Origin: Typhlomys cinereus
Lineage: Eukaryota; Chordata; Mammalia; Rodentia; Platacanthomyidae
Direction: 5' to 3'
Length of the DNA stretch: 64,000 nt
NCBI GenBank assembly: GCA_023101885.1
Contig: JALPQD010000414.1
Coordinates: 1,156,716-1,220,715, forward strand
Below the pieces are notes generated by a model. It did not search any database, had not been told where the DNA came from, and worked only from the letters and a program-made list of their open reading frames with translations. How positions within the stretch are numbered: position 1 is the stretch's first letter; each line of letters starts with the position of its first letter. This document shows positions 44,426 through 54,745 of this stretch, piece after piece. A program made the position numbers and the translations under genes.

Positions 44426-44886
44426 ACAGAGATGAGTCACTCCTCAGCAACTTACTGGAAGTTGAAACCTTCCATCCTGGAAGGAGGATCCTCAAGGTTC
44501 AGGCAGTAAATAGCTCATGAGTCTCGGGAAGTTTCTAAAACTTTACCATGATCACAAGGCCCCTTCTCAAGGTCATAGAAGCCACCAACAACTGCTGGGG
44601 GAGATGACTTCAGGATTTGCCAAGCTGCCCGCTGGAAATGGCGGGGCTACAATTTACACAGGATCCAAGTCTTTGGCTAGGGGCCTTTGAGGGTATTACA
44701 GACCCCGAGTCTAGTGTGCTCTGCACAACCAGCTTTTATAGTCCTTAGCGGGGCCCTTTCACAGGTGAGATCATACCAGCTAGTGCTGTCACGTTGCTGT
44801 TCCCCCTCCCGCTGCCTTGATTCTTGACAAAGAAGAAAGAGAAACTTCCAGAGACATGAACCATCTGAACACCACCCTCAGACACG
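44426..44886. other. non-coding, no recognised element
   Basis: Nothing supported. Confidence 0.5.
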
Positions 44887-44899
44887 GCACAACATTTTT

Positions 44900-45323
44900 T
44901 AAAAAATGCTTTTATTTTTTCCTAGTTTTACAAGCATAGTGGTACTTATCCCCACCTCCTTCCTTCCCCCTTCCTTCCCATTCCCCACTTCTGTCACCAA
45001 TCCATCCCACTCTCTCCCACCCTCCTGCCTGTCTGCTTCTATGGGCCCCAGGGTTCCCTCTTGCTTCTCTACTTACTCTTCTGGGGGCTCAGACCTCTGT
45101 GGCATACCACATGGCCCCTCTTCAGACCATTCCACTGATAGGGGCATTTCTCTTCATTCATCCAGCTCTAGTCCCCAAGGTTTCCACTGCGTGCAATTAT
45201 CTCTCCTGAGATCCTCGATACTCTATAGGGGCATGTCGGTATGTCAGTCATTGTACAGGTCTGGTAAGGACAAATCTCACTGCAGTGAGATCCTGGATGC
45301 AGCAGCCCTGTCTTGAATGCACA
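44900..45323 (-). mobile_element. L1 3' end, minus strand
   Basis: Reverse complement of the element at 10196-10525: A-rich end seen as aaaaaatgcttttatttttt, then a C-rich tract, tctatgggccccagggttcc, ccactgataggggcatttct and ctcctgagatcctcgatac. Flanks gcacaacattttt (44887) and gcacaactttt (45324) suggest a short target duplication. Confidence 0.82.
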
Positions 45324-45334
45324 GCACAACTTTT

Positions 45335-46825
45335 CAAAGTCTCCGCTGTATATATAACAAATCTCCTGATAAAAATGTTCCACACAGTTTCTCTGTGAAG
45401 CAAACTCACTTCCTACCATTGACAGCGATCTCTCAGCCTGAAACTGGGGCACATGGTGTCAGAGCATCATAGGATGCTTCGAGTTGGGGCATCCCCTGAC
45501 ATCTGGGTGTTGTCACTAGGCTATGTGTTCCCAGCATGAGCATCCTCAATCCAACACACTCTCCTAGGCTTTACTATAGTAAGTAGCCCTCAAACTAATT
45601 TCATAGTTTTAGGGGCCAGCAGACACCATCTGATATCTTAAGGTTGTTATAAGAAAGCCGATGAGAGACCAGGCCCCAGGTATCCAGTCTTGGAAGTGTG
45701 TTTCCTTTTGCAGTTACCTCCAGACCTGCAGCTGAAAGTTTCCTCGAGGACTCCAAGTTGAAATCCTCCAGATAGTAAATACTGCTTCCAGAACAATCTT
45801 CCCAGAATTCATCTCACCAACACTCTTTTTAATTACTGCAAAACGAGTGCCGGACTTAATACCCTTGCCAGCGGTTGGCTGGCGGCTACAGAATAGCTGA
45901 TTTAATCAGCACTTGCTCCCCACATGTGGGGGTGGGGGGGATTCCTGTCTCATTATCATAAATACCTACCAGGAGGAGGAAGGGATGTTCTCACCCGCCT
46001 CGGCACTCTGTGGATGGTCAGGAATACTGAGGCGTGAGAAAGATTCCCATCCATATTTAGAAGCGGCAACTGCACATTCTCACTGCATTGCCACAGCTGT
46101 AAACCAGAGAGGAAGGTACTGGAATAAAGCAAGACAGGCAAGAGCCTCACTTGTCAGGGGGGCAAGATTCTCCGTGCACAACTGTATACTGAAATTACCT
46201 GAGACAAACTCCATGTCAGATAAAAGAAAAATGTCTTTCGCAGACAAGCACTGCTCTCTGGCTTGTGTGGAGTAAAACTTTGTCTAGGGGAACAGTGGAA
46301 TCCTCATCGGGGACAGAGACCCTGAGCAAGGCCCTGACTTCAGAAGTCTCACTTTGCAGAAAGTGGGAAACCCACGAAACCAAGAGATGCACCCCACCAA
46401 TTGTGTGTACACCTTGTCCCAAGTACTCTGAACCCCAAATCCCTACCCCCAAAAGGACCGGAGACTCTTTCTAGAACTTGCTCTGGCCCCTCTCCAGCTC
46501 CCTGCACTTACCAAGACATGCTGCTTACACAGCAATGGGCAGAGCCTGGAGCTGCTGCCCAAAGCATCTAGTCGCAGGTTCCCGCCCGCTGGACGTTGAC
46601 AGAGCAAGTGAACAGCAAGCCAGGAAGTTCAGTCTCTAAACCTGCCCTGCAGGTCTTTCTGGAACTATATCTATCTGGTAGAGTCAGCCATGTGGTTGGC
46701 TCTTGATATTCACAGTCCTTGCATTCTGTAGAGTAAGTACTAAGGCCAAATCAGCAAACCCTTGGTTCCTGCTTCTAGGAAAGATTCTGGCCTCTGGGGT
46801 CACCCGAGAGACTGTGTTTTGATTT
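45335..46825. other. 1.5 kb non-coding, mostly unique
   Basis: No gene. 45690-45920 is repeat-free with AT-core motifs (tttttaattactgcaaaac, gctgatttaatcagcac, the latter a near-palindrome). Confidence 0.45.
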
Positions 46826-46829
46826 TCTA

Positions 46830-47060
46830 CCACAGAATTCCACACACCAGGTAATTTATGAAAGAAAGATACGTGCTGTCCATGATTCCAGAGACCGGGA
46901 AGTCCAGTATCAAGGTGCCAGCCTCAGGCAAGAGCCTTCTTCCTACACCATCTCATGCCAGTGTGGAGGGAGAGGACTCATCCCTTATTAGAACTTTGGA
47001 CTCATTCCTGTCAGCTGGCATATGTTCAAGAGGTCACAACACAGCCTTTCTGCCTTAAGC
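46830..47060. mobile_element. old interspersed repeat, class uncertain
   Basis: aattccacacaccaggtaat, ttatgaaagaaagatacg, ccgggaagtccagtatcaag and gtgccagcctcaggcaagag follow a common mammalian repeat layout (gggaagtccaagatcaagg-type). Confidence 0.5.
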
Positions 47061-48158
47061 ACTTTTCACACCTGTGAAACCACACCTCTCAACACCTGTG
47101 CCCTGGGGATCGCTCTGCTGCACCTTTCAAACCACAGCAGGACTGTGCCTAGTGCACCTCTGCATAAAGACAGCTCGTTTCCTCTGTGTTGCTGATCCGT
47201 GCACGTGGAGCTCACCCAACAGCATTGCTCTGATGCTTGAATGAAGCTTTCCCAGCACGCACATGGGCACAGACCTTCCCAGCTAAGGACAGAGGCACTC
47301 TGGCTCTGCCTGTGATGGCCACTGTGAGCAGCTGTCTCTAACAAGGATGCATAAAAAGTCGGACTCGCAAGATGACCGAAAGGAGGCTCAACTCCGGCAG
47401 GAATGAGTGCATCCAGCTGAAATTACCCGCTGGACCTCACCTGTCTCTTTACATAGTTTTTCCTCATTCTTTCACGTGCTTTTAAGTCATATTTAACTTT
47501 CTTCCATCTGGAACTTCATTTAGCATACGTTGTAAGTTTGAAGCCCCAAGTCTTTTTTTTTTTTTTTTGTCTTCTTTTAAGCATCTAGTTATTACAGCAA
47601 ATTCAGGTGGCAATTTTTAATCCTGGCCCTTGCTTTCATAAATTCTGCAGGAACGAAAGAGGTAGGCATTTGGTCTGCAGGACTTTTATAGATGTTGTTA
47701 CCATTATCCCCAGAGATCTTTGAATTAAATTTGTCTCAGTGTCACCATAAATACCGAGTCAAACAGCCACTTCAATTGCTTTCCATTTCCAGTCATACTC
47801 AGCTGACTCATCCATCTAAACAGAACAGATAAAGCTAAGTGTTCAGTGCTCTCCAGATAGAAAATCACTCATCATATGTAAGATTTAGTATTTTTAACTC
47901 ACTTTTCCAACACTGCACTGACATGTTCTAGAAAAACCAAGGCCTATGAAGCAAATCTCAGGACGGCCCTAACACGAGTCATACACAGTGGGCCCCAACC
48001 GCTCCTGATCCCTCACTGTGCTACTGCAAAACTCTATAGAAGGTGCCGCTCAAGCTACTAGTTCTAGAGACCACCTCGCCCAAAACAAGGCTGTCATACC
48101 ATCCAGGAACATACCTGTCAACTGCATATTGTGGATAAATTCACATCCAAACAGCTGA
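47061..48158. other. non-coding, unique-looking; possible conserved element
   Basis: Poly-T at about 47551-47568. From 47570 to 47900 the sequence is repeat-free and even in composition, with motifs such as catactcagctgactcatcc (an AP-1-like TGACTCA). Confidence 0.4.
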
Positions 48159-48159
48159 A

Positions 48160-48525
48160 GAGAGAACAAGGGATTTTATTCTGGTTATATCTCTTAGTCC
48201 AGCTTGGCAGGAAGAATTCATACCAACACCAGGGGCCGGGAGAACTGGCCAAACCATATTGACGAAGGTTGCTAACAGAGGGGCAAATCTCACTTACTAA
48301 ACACCAAGATTGACAAAGTGTGCTGAGGAACCCCAACTTACTGAACCAACTTCTCCCATCTTATCCAGCTGCTAGAGGAATGTCCCACCTACCACGAGCT
48401 GGGTTTTCCCACATCCATCAGACCATCTCCTGCAGGTTTGCTCAGGGTTTGGCTTAGCTGCTAATTCTTCACAAATGTGCCCAGACCTCAGCCTTCAATT
48501 GTCAAGTGGACACCTATGTTCTCTA
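48160..48525 (-). mobile_element. family A interspersed repeat, inverted
   Basis: ttagtccagcttggcaggaa, caccaggggccgggagaact, ccatctcctgcaggtttgct and caattgtcaagtggacacct. Same order as 43345-43745. Confidence 0.72.
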
Positions 48526-49530
48526 ATTAGCATAATACCTCCAAAAGTGGACCCCACCAGCTACAGCTGCCCATGAGTCACATTTTTCCAAACTTCCTAG
48601 TCCCTTCTGATTTCAGAATCCATTTCAGAACCAGATGTGGCCCCAGATGCAGCTTAGACCACACACTTCTCACCTTGTCCCTGGGTATTTCTCTGAGAAG
48701 GAAATAGACAGAGGTGGAAGCGAAAGAGAGAAGAATCCAGGCTCTTTTTAAAGACTACCTGCAAATCTAAATAAGCTGTTTTTGCAAACAAACATTTGGA
48801 GAGGAGATATTGCCCAACAAAGGGTCAATGTGTACTCAGCCTGGGTTTGGGGGAAAGGAAGGGAAATAGACCAACTAGAAAAACTAACACCTCTCTCACA
48901 AAGAGGCACTGGAAAGAGTTGGAATTATATAAGAACTTTTAGTAATGTGAATTGTGGACCTTCTGATCTGTGGGCCATTTTCAAATATGGAAAAGACCTT
49001 AAAGTTCTGTTTTCAATCTCTACCTGCCTTTTGGGAGGGGAGTTTGCACACGGCCTAAGTCCCTGTCTGCCAGTTGTAAGAAGCACTCTGCAAAGTGTTG
49101 GACTGCAAACCCAGTTTCTTGTTCCTCCGTCCAGAGAGGCCCAGGGTGGCTTTAAGGCCTTTGCATCAAATGATTTCATCGAGTCCCAGCTATGACCCTT
49201 CCAGAAATAAAAGTTTTGCTTGCTGCTTTCACTTCCCCATTGGTGCACTAAAGGTGGAGATATTAGTGCTCACGCTGTAGAATTGCTGAAGGAATTCACT
49301 GCAGTAGCACAAGTGGCCTGACCCACCAAGCAATGAATGCTCTCATTCCAGATGTGTCTCTGAGCAGCACAAGCTCCCCGAGGCAAGTGCTGTTCTGGAG
49401 GCCCCCCAGCCATGCCTTGGGGTCTATCATCTCCGTCCTTACTTCCCCAGAACGCCTTGCTGCTGGCTGGGTCCAAGGTTGTGGATATAGATGGCTAGCT
49501 TTTTGGAAACACAAATTTCCTTAGCATAGC
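48526..49530. other. non-coding, no recognised element
   Basis: A 137-codon open frame on + has no recognisable domain. Confidence 0.5.
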
Positions 49531-49534
49531 AGCA

Positions 49535-49880
49535 TGTGTTGGACCATTCGCCACTGTGAAAGCACCTGAGAATACAAACTAGAGAGGAAAGACTTCTTTG
49601 GGCTAGTGGTTTCTGAAGCTTGGAGCCACACTCTGCCAGACTCATTGCTGTGGACCAAAAGTGGGTCAGCATAGCACAGCATGGCGAGAGGAACATGTGA
49701 CGGAGGCTCTTCACTGCATGGAAACCAAAAACCAGAGGGAAGTAAAAGGAAGGGACAGGATCAAGATATTCCCCTCAAAGACACGCCCCTAGTCATCTGC
49801 TTCCCACAGTTCATTACCTATGAGTCTGCTCAGAGCATTAATCCATCAGTGGATTAAGATATAAATTAGGTCAGATCTAA
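49535..49880. mobile_element. family B-like repeat, diverged
   Basis: aagacttctttgggctagtg, gtttctgaagcttggagcc, cagcatggcgagaggaacat, then ccctcaaagacacgcccc and cattaatccatcagtggatt. Confidence 0.45.
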
Positions 49881-50222
49881 TCATCATGATTGAATCATCC
49901 TTGGAAACACCATGACATACGCAGCAGTGCGCCTCGCTAAGCTCCTAGGTGTTTCTCGAATCTGATCAACTTGACATTCACGATTAGCCATCACACCACT
50001 TAAACCTGTTTCTTTTTGGAATACCATCTGTAAAGGTTTAAAAGCTAGAGTAAGAAGACAGTGATAAATGTTGTGGGTCCTCTTTAATTTGAAACCACCT
50101 CTTGCCTGCTTCTCTGGGAAAGGCACATAAAGGTGAGCCACTTGCCTGTTCAACTCTTCGTCAGTCCTAAAATTGATTGCTCATCCCAGCAATACCAGCT
50201 CTTCCTTTAAGAATACCCCCTA
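49881..50222. other. non-coding, no recognised element
   Basis: Nothing supported. Confidence 0.5.
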
Positions 50223-50224
50223 TC

Positions 50225-50490
50225 ATGGCTGTGAAGATGGTTCAGAGGGTAACGGCTTTGCCTCACAAACAAAAAGACCCGAGTTCAAACTCCAGATCCC
50301 ATGTAAAATTGCCAAGCAAATATAGCTGCAGGCTATGTAATTCCATCCCTAGGAACCCCCAAGACAAGTAATAGAGTGGAATCGCTATCCAGGATGATTC
50401 ATGATGTCACTCTTGGTCCTCCCCAGGCACACACATACTCAAATGCCCTCTTACACACAAACACACACACACATATACTTCATACACACA
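50225..50490 (+). mobile_element. S-SINE copy, plus
   Basis: atggctgtgaagatggttca, gcctcacaaacaaaaagacc, cgagttcaaactccagatcc, atccaggatgattcatgatg and an imperfect cacac tail. The gagcctgggaaatcc block is partly lost. Confidence 0.85.
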
Positions 50491-50565
50491 TATATGAATT
50501 TAAAAAAAAAAGAATATCTGTTATAGTGGCTATTTCTTCTCATGGGAATATTTCAAAGATGAGAG

Positions 50566-50690
50566 CACATCTAGTCACTCACTGGTGGGAACTAGAAGCC
50601 TCCATGTAGCCCCCTGCGAGTCACTGGACAGGTGCTCCTATGCCCGGCAGTGCAGGTATTGAGAGGCACTCGGTTAGCATTGAGACAACT
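50566..50690 (+). repeat. local repeat R2, partial copy
   Basis: catctagtcactcactggtg, ggaactagaagcctcc, caggtgctcctatgccc and gagaggcactcggttagcat align with 51199-51310. Confidence 0.85.
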
Positions 50691-50834
50691 GGCATTGTGC
50701 TTTATCCACGGACATCCCTGTTGGGTCTCTAAGCCATTGAAACAAAAAGGACAAAACGAAGCGAGTGACAAGTAATCATTACTAATGAGCGTGGGCCCTG
50801 CATCCTCCTTGGCCACCTGCCAATCAATCATGTT

Positions 50835-51110
50835 GCTCTCTGCTTAAAACCTTCCAATGATTGCTCAGTGCTCTCAGGATTAAATTCAGAATCCTTTCCA
50901 AGCCCCTAGCTCAACTGAACTCCCCCTTTTTTCTGCTTTAGCTTGATTCTGCCTCTGTTTCTTAAACTGTTCCTCCTGCCTGTATGGAAAATCTCCCCAC
51001 TCCACTTCTCAGCCTCTTTCTGCTCATCCTAAGATCCCATTATTCCAAGACCAGATCCTTTTGGCCAGCCTTTGATGGGATTTTCTATTTATTTGCAGCA
51101 CTTTTTAAGC
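50835..51110 (+). mobile_element. L2 3' fragment
   Basis: ttaaaaccttccaatgattg, ctctcaggattaaattcaga, atcctttccaagcccctagc and a CT-rich body (cctcctgcctgtatggaaaa) follow the L2 3' end. L2 is shared by mammals. Confidence 0.7.
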
Positions 51111-51140
51111 TGTAATTAAATAGCTCCTTTGTAGTCAAAC

Positions 51141-51378
51141 TATCTCTATCTAGAGAGGTTTGGTTCTTTGACTCAGCCTGAAATATCAAAACCCAAGAAC
51201 ATCTAGTCACTTGCTGGTGGAAACTAGAGGACTCAATGTCACCCCCTGCAAGTCCTTGGGCAGGTGCCCCAATGCCCACCCGAGTATTAAGAGGCACTCC
51301 ATAGCATTCAGCCATCTATCCCTATCTGAAGAGGATTGGTTCTTTGACTCACCCTGCAATATCAAGACCCAGAGATGC
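51141..51378 (+). repeat. local repeat R2, tandem unit of 176 bp
   Basis: One full unit at 51141-51316 and the start of the next at 51317-51378. Both begin tatc-ctatct-gagagg-like text, then ttggttctttgactca-cctg, aatatcaa-accca. The middle of the full unit matches the partial copy at 50566-50690. Confidence 0.88.
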
Positions 51379-51439
51379 CAAGTCCCTTAAATACAACAGT
51401 ATAGTGTTCATATATTACTAACACACATCATTGCACTTA

Positions 51440-51556
51440 TTTTATTGTGTGGATATGTGCATGCATATGGTATACATATGTGTTCACGTGGGCATGTGCA
51501 TATGTACATACGAGTGTGTGTGTAGATGTGGCATGTGTGCATGTGGAACATGGTCT
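51440..51556. repeat. degenerate GT/CATG tract
   Basis: tgtg, catgtg and gtatac units without a long pure run. Confidence 0.8.
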
Positions 51557-51574
51557 TCCTTGGCCACTGTGCAC

Positions 51575-51916
51575 AGTATTTTTTTAATAACATTTTTTAT
51601 TATTATTTCCGCTCATACAAACTTAATAGGTACATCGGTTCCCTCCCTCCTTTGTCCTCCCCCCAAACTCCCTGCTCCCCCTCCCCTCACCCCTCCCTCC
51701 CTAGCCCCCAGTGCCTCCCGCCCCAATTCCCAGAGAGTCCTTTAATGTGCATCCCTGACTCTCCTCTTGGTCCTCCTCTCCGATGACATACAAGGACCCA
51801 GTGGCATTTCCCTGAACCCTTTCCCGTGTTCCCCTTAAGCATAGGAACACTACTGTGGCTGTCAATCCCTTGCCTCCAAGGATCTTGGTGCCTTTAGCAG
51901 ATGCTAGACTTTGTGA
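51575..51916 (-). mobile_element. 5'-truncated young L1 3' end, minus strand
   Basis: Same L1 3' UTR as at 6000-6584, reverse complement: ttattattatttccgctcat, a C-rich tract at 51640-51735, then cctttcccgtgttcccctta and tttagcagatgctagacttt. Truncated earlier than the 6 kb copy. No clear target duplication found. Confidence 0.9.
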
Positions 51917-52125
51917 CAGAGTTCCCCACTGAAACTGGAGCTTATCAATTTGGCTAGGTAGGCTAACTCATGAGCTCCTGAGGCCCACCTATCTCCTTCT
52001 CCCAGTGCTGGGATTGTGGGCATGCATCCACACCTAGCTTAGATGTGGATGCGGGGGACCCGAACTCAGGTCTTCACACTTGTGAGGCAAGCACCTTATC
52101 AACAAATCACCCCAAAACCCTACAT
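51917..52125 (-). mobile_element. B4 SINE, minus strand
   Basis: B1 part reversed (ctcccagtgctgggattgtg, ggcatgcatccacacctagc) followed by a reversed ID-like part (cccgaactcaggtcttcaca, cttgtgaggcaagcacctta). It directly abuts the L1 copy. Confidence 0.85.
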
Positions 52126-53020
52126 TTTAAATAAGATCCATCTGACCTGCAGCCCAAGGATTACATGAATCCTAGGAAGCTATGACTGTAGTCCAACAAA
52201 TTGAAGATGACAACGGCATGCTGCAATGCCAAAAGGTTGGACAATGAACACAATGTAAACATGGAAGGAATCACCGTTATGTGATATTGTCAAGTGATAT
52301 TGTCACATAACAGCAAGACAAATCTCTCTCCATGTTCAGTACAATTTGATCCCAAATATCCCACAGCTGCTGAGATCCACAAGGTTTTGAGGAACAGCTA
52401 TATTTGGCCAATGTGTCTAGAACATGAGTTTCCTGAGCTCCAATAGGGACCATGTCTGTTGGAATTCCTACCATGTCTTCTTGGTTACTGTGGTGCCTGA
52501 CACATGGCAAGAGCTCCAAGTTGATGGGATCTTATCTTCATGCCAACCAAAGAGCTTCCTGCCCACTCAGGCTTTATATCTGTTCTTGCACCATCTCGGT
52601 CTTCCATGACTTAACCATGATTCTTAAGCTATCCCTGGCCAACAATCACACAAACAGAATCCAGTGGGCCACACTGCATGACTGTGGACCTCTCCAGGTC
52701 ATCCTTGCACATGATCTACTCCAGACTCTCCCTCTCTTCTCATGAGTCGTCAGTCTTGACCTTTGAATGCTCCGAGAGCTACAAAACCTCCCTGATACCA
52801 GACCATCTCGTCCTTTGCAAAACCACGATGCGCTGCAGAAAAGTCACCAGTAAACCTTGAAACCTGGTCCCAGATGCGACCCTGCTGGGTGAGCTTTGTG
52901 TACCATCAAAACTCGCTCAAACCAGATGGACTCCAGGGGTGCTTCTGACAGCTGGTGCTGCAGTGCTGTCATTACATGGATACTCACAAGGGAGAGAACA
53001 TGGACTCTGTTAAAGACTTA
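52126..53020. other. non-coding, no recognised element
   Basis: Nothing supported. Confidence 0.5.
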
Positions 53021-53024
53021 GCTG

Positions 53025-53240
53025 ACATTTTGAAGTCAGCTAAACTTGGATTCCCACTCTGGAAGTTTCTTAACCTCCCGAGTGACCCTAAACAGATGTT
53101 CCATCTCTTGAAGCCTAGGTGTCTTGCTCTGTAATGTGGAGTTGGGAATGGCAGAACACCTCACTAGGTCACTGGAGGATGGAATGAAATAGTGTCTATC
53201 ATGCTCACAATAGTTCAAATACTAGTTACTGTGGATGTCT
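53025..53240 (+). mobile_element. MIR SINE
   Basis: acttggattcccactctgg, gtttcttaacctcccgagtg, tcttgctctgtaatgtgga and gaggatggaatgaaatagtg follow MIR, including the TTAACCTC region. Confidence 0.82.
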
Positions 53241-53564
53241 TCAGCATCCTCGTTGGGCAGGGCACTTCACTTACAAGATCAAATCCCCCATCCTGCTCCA
53301 TAGAGAACCCTTCCCACCTCACCAGGAGCTCTCAGTCAATTTCTCCAGAATAGTCAGGAGGTCAAGCTGCAGTAAACTTGAGAAGGGAACAAGCACACCT
53401 ATCCCTAAGGATTCTTCCCATCAAAGAAACAGTCTCACCAAATTTAACACGATAGTTACAAATGCTGGGTTATGTGCTTTGAATGTTCACATTTTCCACT
53501 AGGATGGGTCTGCATGGCATCTGAAATTCTGACTAATTTTTTTTTCTTTAATCAGTGGTGTTTG

Positions 53565-53810
53565 TCTGAGTCTGCTCTCCGTTGCTGTAGCTGAACACCA
53601 CAGGCGGGGAGTGGACAGCAGATGTTCCTCACATCTTGGTGGATTGGGAAGCATAGATTAGCACCAGAAGTGAGGACAGACTGTAGCCTCAGAAGTCAAC
53701 CCCCAACAGCCTGCCTCTTCCAGTAAAGTCCCCAAACCTCCAAAAACAACCTCCAAAAACAACCTCCAGCTGGGAGCCAAGTGTTGGAATGCATGAGTAA
53801 GAGAGGTCTT
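53565..53810. mobile_element. family B-like repeat
   Basis: ctctccgttgctgtagctga, atgttcctcacatcttggtg, ccaacagcctgcctcttcca, agtaaagtccccaaacctcc and cagctgggagccaagtgtt. A short ccaaaaacaacct tandem pair lies at about 53737-53764. Confidence 0.5.
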
Positions 53811-54290
53811 CTCCAGTCACATCTTATCACCCTCCAAACTAATTTTTCTCAAGTGTCACCTGGAAAGCAAATATTGGTAACAATACGAACCTTAAGGTTA
53901 ACTTTTAGCCTGGTTTTAGGTTTGCTGCACACCCCAACCTCAGCCTACATTCAATCTTATTTCTCCTTTTTCCCCCTACATTGAGTCAGCACCTCTACTA
54001 GAACTTTTGGCTGCCTGCCACTAAATGCCACAACTTCTCATCCACGTCCTCCTTTAGAATGTGTTCTCCTAGGTTTTCTTATCTTTTTGGGGCACTAAAT
54101 CCCGACTTCTCCAAAAAGACTTTTCTGGTCACATTTGGACAGAGAGAGACCTTGCTGCTGGACTTCCTGCTTCAGGGACCTTTGCTCTGCCTTTCAACCC
54201 CTTCTCTGGTGGTATTCAAGCAATCATTGAAACGATTTTGCTGTTTAACTCTCTCCTTGTTTCCACATTGTCCCTCATATTTTAAATTCT
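53811..54290. other. non-coding, no recognised element
   Basis: Nothing supported. Confidence 0.5.
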
Positions 54291-54303
54291 TTGAAAGGTA
54301 GAA

Positions 54304-54577
54304 CAGCAGTTGGAGAGATGGCTCAGAGGTTAAGGCTTTGCCTTGTAAGCAGAAGGTCCTGAATTCAGATCCCAGATCCCATGTAAAAACATCACGCAGA
54401 GATAGTGACAACCTGCACTTCCAGCCCTGGTGGGCAGAGCCTGGGAAATCCCAGAGCAAAGCAAGAAGAACATAGATGATTCCTAAAATCACCCTTGGTC
54501 CTCCGCAGGGACACACAATACCCTCTGATACAAACACCAACAACCACAACCACAACAACAGCAATTTTTTAAAGTTC
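54304..54577 (+). mobile_element. S-SINE copy with perfect target duplication
   Basis: A well-kept copy: agttggagagatggctcaga, ggttaaggctttgccttgta, ggtcctgaattcagatccca, gatcccatgtaaaaacatca, ggcagagcctgggaaatccc, cacccttggtcctccgcagg and an accac-rich tail without pure CA. tgaaaggtagaa is present on both sides (54292-54303 and 54578-54589). Confidence 0.95.
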
Positions 54578-54745
54578 TGAAAGGTAGAATGATCTTTTCT
54601 GAAATTCTTTGCACTTTTCTTTTCCTACCAAGAATCTCTGATACTTTGATGAGGGAACATCAGGAGTCACCAGAAAGGCAGAATGAGGCCAATGACAGAC
54701 GACAGAAGGAAAGAGGGAGAGACAGAGAGAAAAATGGAGATTACA

